Assembly (NCBI RefSeq): GCF_901709675.1
Contig: NC_051088.1
Span: 12,937,693 to 13,001,692, forward strand
Direction of reading: 5' to 3'
Source: Syngnathus acus
Lineage: Eukaryota > Chordata > Actinopteri > Syngnathiformes > Syngnathidae
Length of the DNA stretch: 64,000 bases
Shown here: in pieces, positions 23,543-40,138 of the stretch
Layout of the letters: the number at the start of each line of letters is the position of its first letter
How positions within the stretch are numbered: position 1 is the first letter of the stretch
The notes under the pieces: generated by a model
What the model saw: the letters and a program-made list of their open reading frames with translations, nothing else
What the model was told of the DNA's origin: nothing
Database searches by the model: none
Made by a program: the position numbers and the translations under genes

Positions 23543-26500
23543 TCAGTAGTATTTAATATTTGGGAGGACGCACAACATTTCAAAGAGGAGGTTAGCACCT
23601 GTCAGGGCAGTGTTTCCTGTCAAAGAGAAAACATGATTAAGTTGTCAGAATTCTGAGAACTCATCAAGTAGGGTAAGTACCTGTTGTGTCGTAGGGCGGA
23701 GCTACCTCCACCAAATCGCATCCCACAAGGTTCAGTCCACGACAGCCTCGAATAATCTCTACTCCCTGTTAGGGTGCAAGACATAAAAAAAACAAAAACA
23801 TTTGACTTGTGCTGCTAAGACCAGTAAAAAAAAAACACAAGTCGTACCTGAATTGGAGTGAGCCCAGCAATCTCGGGTGTCCCTGTTCCAGGGGCAAAGC
23901 CTGGGTCAAGAGCATCAATGTCAAAACTCAGGTATACAGGGCCACTGCCCATTTGACCCCTGACTTCATCCATGAGTGGTGCCAGAGATTTGAACCAGCA
24001 TTCCTCCACTTGCACCACCCGAAATCCCTGCAAAATATACCAATCATTTCAGTATTTTCTCAAACTAAAACTTTGGAGTGCATTGTTTCACATTGGTACA
24101 GCAAGAGCCTTACTTGTTAGGCATTAAACAAGATGCGTGTTCACTCACGGAGACTAGATCATGACTCCACTTCATAGAGTTGCAGATTATTGTGAATCAA
24201 GGCAAGCTCATGTTTTCCAACCTGAACCAAGATGCCCACGGATTCTCAGCAAATCAAAATTTCTCCTCTAATCATGATTAGGAAAACAATGTTGAGCCTT
24301 GCACTATTGCTAGTCTTCCTCCATGTTGATGAATCATGCACCCTTATTTCAAATATCGCTTTTACACCATGGCAACACTGAAGCTGTTAGCTCGTCTATG
24401 GTGTTTTGGTTTGTTAGAATTCGGTTAGACATACTGACCCAAGGCACAGCTATGTGGTCGTTTTAAATAAAACATATTTTTAGGAGAAAGGTCGCAATCT
24501 GCCAAGTGAACAAGATCCAGCAAAGAACCTGAGCCCGGCTCCACTCGTACGAATCGGCAGAGTAGCCGGAACCTCTCAGGCCGATCTGCACCACTCGCTT
24601 GCAGTCCAGCAGGCCCTCCTCCACGCATCGTCTGAACGGAGTGCCATGGCCAATCTTTTCCCCCAAGACCACATCATTGGTGTCAGCGTGAGCATCCACA
24701 TGAATGAGGCCCACTGGTCCATATCTGGTGTATCGTGCATACACCAGAATCATAATTTTAAAGTATTAATAATATTGGAATTATTCAACCGTCATTTTGG
24801 TTGAGCGTGTTTGAAAATTAACAGTGAGGATAATGAACGATTATATACTTGTATTTAAAAAATAAAAATAAAAAAAAGTTGCAGCTTTCTTGCCACATAA
24901 AACTTACTTTTCAGCAACAGCTTGCAGGATAGGATATGCAATCGTGTGATCTCCACCTTGACATTAAAAAAAAAAAAAACACTGTTTGGTCAACTGGTGC
25001 GTGGCAGTCTCTGCACGAGTTCAAAGGTCAAATCAGTATGTGATCCTTTCCAATGTGCTAGTAACAATATTCAACAAATCCTCCCCAAAGTATAAGAAAC
25101 TAAAGGCTATCCAGCCTGGTTGAGAATGCTCGAGGTAAATGTCTGAAAAATGGGTTATATTAACAGCGCTCAATTGTAACTTTCGCCATGCATGCACAGC
25201 ACCGATTTAAATATCAATAATCATTTACATAACCAAGACATGTTTATTGACACAGCACAAACAGAGTAAGAAAAAAAAGTGTCATTTGCCCCTCTAGGCT
25301 ATATGAATCCAATTCAAGGCCCGCGGCTCGCCACATCATTTTATGTGGCCCGCAAAGACTAATTTTATATTGACTTTGTGTCATTACTAAAATTACAAAT
25401 TGCCTTCACTTTAAAAAAAAAAATAGAGATATTTCTGGCAAATTTTATTACCATTTGTCTTTTTAAAATATTTGATCAGCTTTTACTAGTCGCTGATTTC
25501 AAAACTAGTTATTCGTCAGTTTGTTCTGTAGCCTACACTATATAGAAGACGTTGATGATCATAATGGCCCCCCGAGGGAAACTATGACTACGACGCGGCA
25601 CACGACAAAAATGAGTTTGACACCCTTGCTCTAGGCATACTTACCCATTGTCAGGGGAATGCAGCCAGAAGCCAACACCTTTCTGAAGGTCTCCCTGATG
25701 CGTCTGCATGTGTCCTTCAGGTCATACATGTTGACGTTGACATCCCCAATGTCAGCCACCATAAGAGACTCAAAAGGAGCAGCTCTGGTACCGCTGTTAT
25801 AGGCCCTCAGCATGGCCGATTCCACTCTGATTTGCCTTGGGCCAAACCTGAGATGGTGAACAGGAATTTCAATAACTAATTTCAGTTAGGAATTAGTTAG
25901 TGTTAACGAGTAATGTACAGTTTCACAAATGCATACCATCCAGCATCATAAAGAGCTTTAATGCAGACACAATTTCAGTGTGCTCTGGATATTTGAGTAT
26001 TTAGTATTGGGATGACTAACTGATGATGGATGCATCATCACTTGAATGAAAGAAAGTCATCAGAGAAGCGTTTGAATGTAATTATTATGTCACTGCATTC
26101 ATAGAAGTGGATGAGCATCTAGTCAAGTCTGAAAGTCTTGATGTGGCAGTTGAGGCAGCTAGGTTATGTGGTGACAGAGGACAAACATTTTTAGTTTGTA
26201 CAGTACAGCATACGTATGTTATGTCTAATTGCAGTGATGGCGCTACACCGAAGATAGGATGGGCTATAACCTGTCTTTTTTTTATTTTTTATAAATCCTA
26301 ATTAATGACTTCAAGAGCTCTGGTATGCAGTAGATGAAGCAACCTTTGTGGATCTTTCTGCACTTCCGATAGATTTGAAATAATGTCCATCTCTATTATA
26401 AAGGGATGGAAGTAAAACACACACAAAAATTATTTTATCAAATGACAAATGTATCTACAGATGAATGGATTATTAAAACAGTCATCAGTTGCAGCATATG

Positions 26501-27099
26501 AAAATTCCCAAGTACCAATACATATATTTTGTGACAAAACAGCTACCAAACGTGTATTTTATGATAGATACATTAACATGATTTTGGTAAAACAGTAATT
26601 TAAGACAAAAACACTAAAGCGTTTTTTTAAATCAGTGTAGTATTTATGCAACATGATTGGACTTTGATAATAAATATTGCATTGCACCTATTGCGCATAG
26701 AACACTAAATATGTCCAAGTAAATGCATTTATACAGACCCGAAGGCAAAAATGTTATATATATTAGCGAAGACAGACCCAACAACCAAAATCTTGGGACA
26801 GACCTTGCTCCAGGTCGGTTGGACGTTCCAGTATCAATCGGGACCCCGATGAAGGCTGCATCGAGGCCGTCCGCGTTGTCCTGGTAGGGCAGCTTGGCCA
26901 TTGTGGGGATCCCGCTAACCCTCGCAACAAACTCGGCGCTGGGCGGCACATTGAAAGTTTTTTCGGAACATATTCTGTCGGGAGTTGGGTTCGAACCTGA
27001 ACCGTCTGACGCACTAACACGCGACAGCCGAAATGGTAGCGAAAGGCAACGTGCGGTCATTGTAAACAGACGCAGACGACTTTTCAGAGCTGTGAACAT
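23543..27099 (-). CDS. agmat: Agmatinase (ureohydrolase family), mitochondrial; 7 coding exons, 360 aa
   Basis: Coding exons are 27099-26804, 25847-25645, 24956-24908, 24724-24529, 24027-23848, 23765-23681 and 23616-23543. All phases agree and give 360 residues, close to human AGMAT (352). The family hydrolyses guanidino compounds: agmatine to putrescine and urea in classical agmatinases, while linear guanidino acids have been proposed for the vertebrate protein. Binuclear manganese ligands are intact: GGDH at 167-170 (split across exons 2 and 3), HVDAHADT at 191-198 and SFDIDALDP at 282-290. The first 30 residues are rich in Arg and Ser and lack acids, as in a mitochondrial targeting peptide. 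The C-terminal block reads [15 protein letters not shown]. The gene faces the alpha-tubulin gene across about 500 bp. Intron 2 holds a hAT MITE next to its splice donor. Confidence 0.95.
25302..25628. mobile_element. hAT-type MITE, copy 3 (327 bp), inside agmat intron 2
   Basis: Perfect 8-bp direct repeats CTCTAGGC flank it at 25294-25301 and 25629-25636. The right end GAGTTTGACACCCTTG and interior CATCATTTTATG match the other copies; the left end has decayed (TATATGAATCCAATTCAAGG). The right duplication sits only 8 bp from the 5' splice site of agmat intron 2 (intron begins at 25644, minus strand). Confidence 0.8.
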
Positions 27100-27477
27100 G
27101 ATGCGACGTTTTGCTGTTAATCAAGTTCTAGAAGCTCTGAAACTGACAACATTGGAGCCCTCACCGTACTTTGTATAAAAGATGACTTCATTCTGATAGT
27201 TGACCCACGTGTTATATTCGTGTTGATTCGACACGCCTTAAAATATCGCCTACTGTGGCTATCCCAACATACCTTCATGCGGTCAATTTCATTGTACACA
27301 ATTGTGTATATTTTCTGCATTTGATAGCTGAATTTTCGGCGAGGGTCAATTTGATTACTTATTTGTAAGGATAATATTCTCAGTTCGGTATTCATAAATA
27401 ATTAGTCGAGCGCATGTTCGTTTGTCTTATTATTTCTTTTCAATAAAGTTTAGTTTTTAAAAAAAAAACTGTTACCC

Positions 27478-27498
27478 GGGGCGGAGACTGTTACGTCA
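27478..27498. promoter_or_regulatory. GC box and CRE-like site in the agmat/tubulin divergent promoter
   Basis: A GGGGCGG (Sp1-type) box at 27478-27484 is followed by TTACGTCA (CRE/ATF half-site type) at 27491-27498. They lie about 100 bp upstream of the tubulin start codon and about 380-400 bp upstream of the agmat start codon. No TATA box is obvious for either gene. Confidence 0.5.
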
Positions 27499-27596
27499 TC
27501 ACTCCTCCTCACTTTGCACAACGGAGACTGCAGAAACGCGGGCACCTTCACTGGAAGACTACTTTTATCTTCTCTCAACATCTTCTACAAGACATC

Positions 27597-30087
<2,491 letters not shown>

Positions 30088-30146
30088 AAATGCACTGTGG
30101 TGCAGGTTAACCGGTTATGTGGAATTAAGGGTCTAATGCATTTCAA

Positions 30147-30152
30147 AATAAA
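30147..30152 (+). terminator. tuba: Alpha-tubulin polyadenylation signal
   Basis: AATAAA lies 60 bp after the stop codon, giving a short 3' UTR. The next gene, on the opposite strand, ends less than 300 bp away. Confidence 0.8.
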
Positions 30153-30434
30153 CCCCTGCTCTAAATAATTGCTGCAGCGTGTCTTTTTTTAAAGTAGTGA
30201 ATGATAAGCTATTAGTTCACAAAATACAAAGAAATGTTTGAAGTCTGAAAATATGCGCTTTTAGTTCATAGATTGCACTCAATGGAGCTGAAATTGAAAA
30301 GGTGTCAGCACAAATTCATTCATCGCTAAACCGAATGTGCTAAAATAATTGCAGTGACACCAAGTGATGCTGCATGTTGTTAGTGACAAACACTTTTGTA
30401 GACCGTAGTGAATGATGCAGCCTGTCTTACTTCT

Positions 30435-32093
<1,659 letters not shown>

Positions 32094-32370
32094 AGTTTTA
32101 CTTTTCACCTGTGAAAACAGAAATCAACATCTTCATTAAGCAGTTCATTCATCATTCAGCTCAGCACTGCTCAGCTATGTGAAGATAAAAGATTTTTCAT
32201 TAAGACTCAGAGGACCTTGTTTTATGCTCATGACTTACAACGTACAAGTTTTAATTAAACACTGTGAGGCATGCAGTCCGTTTGTTACATCGAATATTAG
32301 TTACTAAAACGCCGTCACAGCATAAAAGTCACATCACGTCTTGACAGTGTAATGAGAAATGTTACTCACC

Positions 32371-32414
32371 TGTGCCTCCAACACAGTCCCAACAAATAAG
32401 GCTGCCTCTTATAT
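32371..32414 (-). promoter_or_regulatory. TATA box and noncoding first exon of the minus-strand protease
   Basis: ATATAAG on the minus strand at 32408-32414 is followed about 40 bp later by a CACAG|GTGAGT donor at about 32370. A matching acceptor (TTTTCACAG) sits just before the start codon, with the exon resuming at 32108. This predicts a short untranslated first exon. A strong TATA box is usual for digestive protease genes. Confidence 0.45.
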
Positions 32415-33312
32415 TGTAACCAAATCCTTGGAAAAACAATTTGCTTTAACAATGAATCTGACCTACTGGATGTTTCCAGCGCTTGCATTGTATAGCTGCG
32501 CTAGTTTTTTGCTATAGCATTATGGAGGCATGTAGGCCAAGCCCAATCGCTTGCTTTTCAGAAAAAAGAGCAGGAGTAGTGAATGATCCTTTAAAAATTT
32601 GACTTTTAAGTCTTTTCTGCTGAATATTGTCATCTAACAATTAGACCCAATCAAGCAGCAATCCACTTTTAATTGGACTGCAATGTTTTTACTTTTAACT
32701 GCTCAACGCTGATGCTACAAGTTTCACAATAGAATTCCTCTTTTAGCACTCTGTCTATTGTGTTGTTTGTATACGAAAAAACATTAGCTAGTTCCCGAGT
32801 CCAAAATGCCCTGAGGGACGTCATTGAGTTATCAGTGATAGAATCAATGCATCATCTGACATAGATATTACATTTATTGACGACCTAATGAGATCTTGAT
32901 TCAGGTCTTAAGTCGAAATATCAAGTCTATGATTGATTAAACCATAACTGAACTCAAGCAATCTGCACAGGACAGGATGCAGTGCTGAAGAAAAAGGGAA
33001 CATCACAAAGATGAGACATTGGCACCTTACTCAGCATCGCCATCTATGCAGATCTTCAATCTCAACTAAGTGTTGTCAAATGACCCACGTTGCATAACGA
33101 TGCAGTTACATATGATGAGCTAGTTAGGTAAGCCATACTGTACGAGCTTCAATTATACACAAGTTAAGGACCGAGGGGTGACCATGGAAACTGAAATAAG
33201 AATTAGAAGAAACCCGAGTGTGGAGATGAGTTGCTTGCACATTAACCTTGGACAGGTTGTGCGCATAGACAAAACACCCTTGAGAACAACAGCTCACTCC
33301 GACTATTCAACT
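32415..33312. other. Region between two head-to-head protease genes
   Basis: No coding signal. It separates the minus-strand protease promoter (TATA near 32411) from the plus-strand protease start at 33313, so any shared pancreatic or immune-cell enhancer would lie here. I recognise no specific factor site. Confidence 0.3.
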
Positions 33313-35342
33313 ATGGACCTGATGTATATTTTGCTCTGTATTCTTTTGGACATCCTGACTACCAGCTGTAAGTAAGCACCTTTATTTTAATTCGGTTGAA
33401 AATATTTTTTTTACGAACAAAAGGTTTTGCTCTAAGTGGGCTGAATGATGCAAAGGAGGTTAAATTATAATGCACAATAGTCAACAACATGATTTGTTAT
33501 TGAATAGTTTTATACTGTAAAAATTCAGACCTGGTTAAATTGATAGCCAATACATTGCACTGTTTATATTTGAGTTCCATGTTGGACGCTAGCATAACAT
33601 CTTGCAATGTAGCAATCAGAGCTGCAACTGCACCGCCTCAGCTGTGTTTAAAGCAAATCTCCACTTTCCAAGGGGCCACTAAGAGTGACAAATGAAAGTG
33701 CAGCGCAGCATCAATGAAAGTAATTGAAGCCATCACGGCATCTGTGCCGGACCATTATGTCACAATGTAAAAGGAGACCGGTAATAATCTCCAACCCACG
33801 GTTACGGACGAGCGCTGATTCATTTGATTTAAATACGAAAACTGGAGACTATTGATACACCCGACAGCAACTCCAACACTAATCATAATAAAATTACAGT
33901 TGGTATCAATCACCTCCACTTTTTTTTTTTTTTTTTTAAAACAGCCTTTGGTGCAAAGGCTACGATTCATACCTCAAGTGGATTAAAGGCAAGGGGTGGG
34001 GGTGCAGTGGAATTAATGAAAGAACAGCGACAGATAATCAAAAGATTTCATCAATCTACACAATTGTCCATCTACGTGCTGAATGTCTCATCTTTAAATT
34101 TGCGGGCATGTCACAGGTCAAGACACCATCCAGGGACGCATCGTGGGAGGATACGCACCAGTTCCATACTCCATCAAATACATCGTGTCCATACAAACTG
34201 CAGATCGGCAACATTTCTGCGGTGGTTCTTTAATAAATAAGTACTGGGTAATCACAGCGGCGCATTGTGATCTTGGGTAAGCGGATTTCCAGTCTTTTTG
34301 TTTTTATTTTAATGTTATTAATAAACTTGACTTTATGCCTCTTGCCCAGAGTGAGACTTCTGTGCATATTTTAGCGGGGATTCAACTTTAAAAGTACGAC
34401 TGCAGATAAGAATGAAAAATGAATCATGTACTAAACGTAGGTACCTTGCTAAAAAAAAAAAAAAAAAAACCTGGCCTGTCATTTTTGACACTTTTGGGTT
34501 TGTTTCTGCCTGATGATCTCAGAATGCTTGCTACATCCTCAGTTGAACAGATCATGCAAAATTAATGATATGATTAATTATTAACAAACGCAATATACTC
34601 AGCAATGTATTTGATTCTGTTTTCACTGTTTTCAGTAAAAATAGATTGTCTGGTATCGGAGTGTTTTAACATGGATTTTTTTTCTACTTTCAGTGAAATC
34701 AAAACATTTCACCATTTTGGGATTTTAAAGAAAGTTCACCTATTACATCAGAACTTTGCAAGCTCACTGGGCATCGATGAAAAGAATGAAATTAAAATTT
34801 TTAGCTTCTCACATTTGCAAGAACATTCCAGTATCGTAGCAACATCTATCATACTACTTTGTATGTGTTTTATATTTCCACAGGGTCAATAAAATGATGA
34901 TAGTGGCTGGAGATTACTCTCTAATCATATATGAGGGCACTGAGCAGATCATCCTGCCCAAGCTCTTGGTGCCTCATCCGGAGTACAACAGTGCCACGAA
35001 CAACAACGACATCAGGATCATAAAGGTTAGCCCGCCGCAAAACTGAACACTTGCTTTACCAAGTTCTGAGCAAAGTTCTCCTTCCAGTTGAGGGGTCCAG
35101 TTGATCTGAACAACTTTGTTTCCATCGCCCTGCTGCCCCGGCAGGGTGCGTCCATAGCAGGGGGCAGGCTGTGCCGCGTGTCAGGGTGGGGGTACACCAA
35201 TGAATCGCAAATTCTTTTCGCAGTCTGTATGCTGTTACTGAAAGAAATAATTTCAAAAGAATTTCAAAAGCCTAACCACACCATAAGAGTGACTACAATA
35301 GTTTCCAAGGAATGTACAGTGCCCCAACAGCCCCCACTCTAG
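33313..35342 (+). pseudogene. Trypsin-like S1A serine protease, truncated: no exon with the catalytic serine
   Basis: Exons are 33313-33367, 34117-34276, 34884-35025 and an exon 4 from 35088; phases agree. Residues show a signal peptide (MDLMYILLCILLDIL), activation site QGR|IVGG, H57 in WVITAAHC and D102 in NNNDIRIIK. Exon 4 begins normally (LRGPVDLNNF to VSGWGYTN, ending at 35201), then loses family resemblance. It shows only a faint match (TIRVTTIVSKEC) before a stop at 35340-35342. No GDSGGP-coding exon appears downstream on this strand. The predicted 203-residue product would lack S195 and the specificity pocket, so it could not be a working protease. It is a paralogue of, and faces away from, the damaged protease at 30435-32093. 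Confidence 0.75.
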
Positions 35343-37970
35343 CTCCGCCAGTGGTTCAGAGTTAGAAACTCCTGAGAAACTACTTGAATGGCTGTGAGCA
35401 TGAAAATGTGCAACTGCGCTAAAATCACTTAACAAGTGTCTGTGACAAGTAACCGTGACAGCAACAATACGACAATGTTGTACAATGACATTTTTCTATG
35501 CTTGTAAAACCAACACTGAAACGAAATCATATTAAGCATATGGCTTTCATACAGCATGTTTTTACGGTATTCCTTATTTTATGTCCTTTTTTTGTATTGT
35601 GGTGGCGTGATGTATTTTGACTGCCAATTTTCTGTGCTGCAATTGTGCATTAGCTATATTATATTTTATGCTAATTTTATAAATTTCCTTCAATGAATGG
35701 ATTTAAAATGCAAGTATGTAACACCAAAGAAACAGTGCAACAATGAACTGTACTTTATTGTTTGATACACTAAAATAAAACACCCATCATCCCATAATGT
35801 TGAATCTCAAAGAAAATTCATTTCATTATAGGTACTTAAGTTTCTTAAGAAAAAGATCTTGAGAAAGAAATATAGTAAATATAATTTATGTGTGTATCAA
35901 AGATGAACTTGATGTAAATCATGGATTTTTTTGTAAAAGCTACCTTCCAGAGCAGAATGTTCATTCCGGTCACTGATAGCTGCCAAAATTGTAATGCCCT
36001 CATGAAATATGCATGCAATCTGTCTTCCCCTCTTAGCAATTTGTGTAATGGCTTTGAGGCCATCAAACATTGAGGCTCAGCTGACAAAGATTTAAACCAA
36101 CAATATCAAGGAGCCTACAAATCTCACCCACCTCAAAATAAGAACTTTTCATTTCGGATGATACATTGGCTTGTAATAATGAGAAAAATGTTTGTCATTG
36201 CCATGGCAACCGCTGATCACTTGCTTTTGAGCCAGGACATGTCTCATTTTGCGTTAGCATTATAGCTGATTTTAATGTGTCATTTGGAATTGGATTATCA
36301 TTGCTTTGTAGGGAAAGGAATCGTGTTTAATTGATAGCCAACAATTTGTATCTTTTATTAAAACTCATAAAACATTTCAACCTTGTTCACTGTGATGAAT
36401 GTGCATCACCGACAGTGAGAGCAAAAGCCAGACATATATAGCGCTGCCGTCAGTGTCGGGTGAGGAGGAGGCACTGGAGATGAAGTGCAGAGTGACACGA
36501 ATGACACTTTTCATCACCAAGATGTGCGTAATAAAGCATTTGGAATGGTGAACTAAATTAAATGTTGATTAAAGTTTACAACAATTTCAGTAAATGTTGA
36601 CATGATTCACAGATAATCCTTTTTTTGGACTTTAAATCAGGAAAAAATAATTTCCTCAAATTTTTAGTTGACGATAAATGATAATATACGCAAAATATTT
36701 GGCGATAAAAAGCATTGGCCAACTTTTTTTTTTTTACCATATTTTTAAATCAAAAGCATATTGTGCAAGCTTTTTTTACAAGTTAAACCGGAAAACAAGA
36801 ATATAATGAAATATCTGAAAAACCTGATCTGCTGAAAAATGAGTAAAAACCTTTTTTAAATACACCACATTGAGGGACACGTAAGCCATGTCTGTTTAAA
36901 AAAAAAAAAAAAAAAGGCTGTTGAACAGGGGGAACACAAAAGCGGTTTTGTAACCCGTAACTTGAGATGTCGAATAATCGTAGCAGACTTCAAGCGACTT
37001 TGTTCTAAAATGAAAATGAGACTTTTGTCAGTGCAGCAAATAGATGAAAAGGGCACTATGACTAGAATATTCCATACTTTAAATGAGAACTGTCAAAACC
37101 TCAGAAAGGTGATTTTAGTGATTTTGCCTCCCAACTATAAGGTCTCTCTTATGAGTAGATGACCTGCTTTCGAGGCCTCTCTTGTTGCATTAGCTCCCCC
37201 CATTTTCTTTGTCGCTGAGAGTGTCAGCCCCCTGTCTGGTTGATTGAGCGAACATTTTCAGATATTGCAGAGGTCTTATGTTTCAACATGAGAGCTTCCC
37301 CCTCTGGAGAATGTTAGGAGATATCCGCTGACATACTTGAGCTCAGTTTTATGTGCTCAACATGCATATTGGAACTGCTCCATTAAAAGCTTTTCACGTA
37401 GTACAAATTGTGAGAACAGTTATATTCAAATAAACAATACTGAAATTAAAATACAAGATTAAGTTGCTCCATTGACAACTCTTTGCTTGTGGAAGATAAA
37501 TGTGTCTAATTTGCAAATCAACAACATTGCACAGACAGACCTGAGACGTGTAGCCTAAATTCCACATCTTTACTCGAGATAGTAATGGAGGAAAAAAAAG
37601 TTCAGTTTTATGGGTGTAAAAAATGGAAAATGGCCAATATTATATTCCCCACATTAACCAAAAATGTATCTGTTGTGAGATCAAAACACTAAAGAGCTAT
37701 TGCAAACTAAATAAAATAGATGGAATTAAAAAAATGTGTATCGCTTATTTAAAGCCGCTAGGAGGCTTTTGATCACTTAAGCACACATAATGTAAGAAGC
37801 AGCCGAGGTGAAAGCCTGCTGGGGCACTCTCGTCTTCTGTGTTTTTGTTTTGTTTTGTTTTTCTCATGAAAAGTTTTATTCAGGGTGTCACACAAACAGA
37901 TATTAAAATCTGATCAATCAAAATAGCCATGCTTAAAGATAAATGAGCGGGCCCAATGTTGGGATACTTT

Positions 37971-38120
37971 GCGTCGATGCTCTGAGCTATGATGAACGCT
38001 GACATGAAAACGTGACTTGGTTATTATTCTGTCCTACAAAACTTTGTGTTGATGCTCTGAGCAATGACGAACGCTGGGATGAAAACGTGACTTGGTTATT
38101 ATTCTGTCCTCCAAAACCAA
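37971..38120 (+). repeat. 75-bp tandem duplication, 2 copies
   Basis: Copies start at 37971 (GCGTCGATGCTCTGAGC) and 38046 (GTGTTGATGCTCTGAGC) and share AAAACGTGACTTGG and TTATTATTCTGTCCT. They differ at several positions, so this is not an assembly echo. Confidence 0.85.
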
Positions 38121-39726
38121 AGAGGCATTCAATTTTCTGCAAGATACCCATCCTACACCACCACCATTTATTCTGTCCACTTTCTTTCTTTCCCTGCTGG
38201 CCCGGAGGAGGTGCATTCATTCAGTTAGTGATTCCTCATCTTAATTTGTCAACGTGGCTTCAGCCAGGAGGCCTTTTTCCCTGAATCTAGGACAGCAGGT
38301 CTGCTTGTTTGGACGAAACAGATGACCATGACCATGGCCTAGCTTCCATTTAAATGGACACAGACATTACCAGAGTGAAAAAGTAGCTTCAAAGTGAAGT
38401 CTCAAATGATGATACAGTAAAATGCTGTGAATTCTTCTAAATATAAATAAAGCTCTGAACTAAGCAATTAAGGGATAGTTCTATTCTAAAATATAATTTT
38501 GTGTCCAATGCTCAACGGATTTTTGCTTTATGGAGAGGAGCCACTTTGATTATTAATCCGACAAGTTTTAGCAGGTTCATTGCATCACCTCTAAAAAAAA
38601 TTCAGCTGTCATTTTGAAGGTTGGTCACATATACACACACAATTTTATTTTACTTCCAGAACTAGCTAGGTTGTTCCATCATTTCACGACATTTTTAAAT
38701 AGTGAAAAGACTGGATGAAGAACATACTAAGCAGCTAACATTTATATTTCGATTACCGCTGTCTTTTGAACTTTTGAACATACACATTTGGAAAGCTCAG
38801 GCCGAGCTGGGTTGTATTGCATGTGAAACAGTGCTTTGTAAATTAACAAGCGCTAACTACCACATCTGGAGTTAATGCCATGCTGTAGATGCCTGGAGCT
38901 GCTACTGAAACACATCCTCGCTACATGCAACCAGACTCACAGTATTCATCCGAGTAATAAAAACAAAGTTTGAACATGAGCATTGTCTAATCTGACCGCA
39001 GGACAAAATGTTGTATAGTTCCGTCTGAAAGTGTTTTCTATCTATCATTCACACTCATCTAAGTGCATGGCATGAAAATCAGATGAGTAGGTAGTTTGAT
39101 CGGTAGAACACAGAGAGGAGAGAGTCGTGTTGCTTTGTGGTGTTGACAGTTGACTTGGATGAAAGTGGTAAGCAATTAGACAGACTCTGGCAGGACTATG
39201 ATGAAACTTAATAGCATAAGACAGCTGGAAATGGAGAACAAGGTGAGGGATGAGTAATGAGATGTAGGTCGCCAACGATAATTGCAAATAACAGTTAGTC
39301 AATTTCCATGACAGATAGCGAAGAGATATTCGTTTGTTCTTAAGATGTCAAGTATTCAAGTGACGTCACCTTTGCTCTGCTGTTTGAACATGTAACAGAG
39401 AGAAATGTCAAAATGCATTTTGAGAAAATGCTCCCATCCCCTCCTTGTTCTGACTCTCTCGGTAGATTTATCAAGTTTCCCCTGAGAGAATTGACAGAAA
39501 GTAGAACACTTTAATCATGTTTCCTCTCCGTAGGGCCGCCATCAAAGGGGAGTCATTGCTTTGTTCTGTGGACAAGCTATTGCTGATAAGACGCCGGCAG
39601 CGCACTTTTGGAAGGTGGATGGATTTTGTCTCAACAAGTCAAGGAGTAAAATGTTCACCTCTACACTATTTTACTTCCTGTAATACCCCTTCAATACCTC
39701 TGACAAAGGAAGAGACATACTGTATA

Positions 39727-40138
39727 CCGTATTTTCCGGACTATAAGGCGCACCTAAAAACCTAAAATTTTCTCAAAAGCCGACAGTGCGCCTTATAGTC
39801 CGGTGCGCCTTATATATGGACCAAATTCCTAAATTTAAACTGGCCCGAAGCATTGTGTCATGAAATCAATCATATGTGGCCCGCTGAAGACTATGAATTA
39901 TGAATCAAAAAGGCTATGGATCATTACTTTGTGATTATAAAGTAATTTGTGGTGTCTGAAGTTGAAATAAAAAAGATAAAATGGAGACTGATTTGATTTG
40001 GATTAAAAATCTGCCATGATGCATTAATGGTGCGTCTTATAGTCCGGTGCGCCTTATATAAGGACAAAGTTTTAAAATGGGCCATTCATTGAAGGTGCGC
40101 CTTATAGTCCGGTGCGCCTTATAGTCCGGAAAATACGG
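39727..40138. mobile_element. Pogo-type MITE with CCGTATTTTCCGGACTATAA ends
   Basis: The left end CCGTATTTTCCGGACTATAA and right end TTATAGTCCGGAAAATACGG are perfect inverted repeats, flanked by TA on both sides. The motif GTGCGCCTTATAGTCCGG is repeated several times inside. It is noncoding. Its ends resemble those of the BrkDBD-bearing element at 7659-8438 and the small palindrome at 48697-48790, so all three may share a transposase source. Confidence 0.8.
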
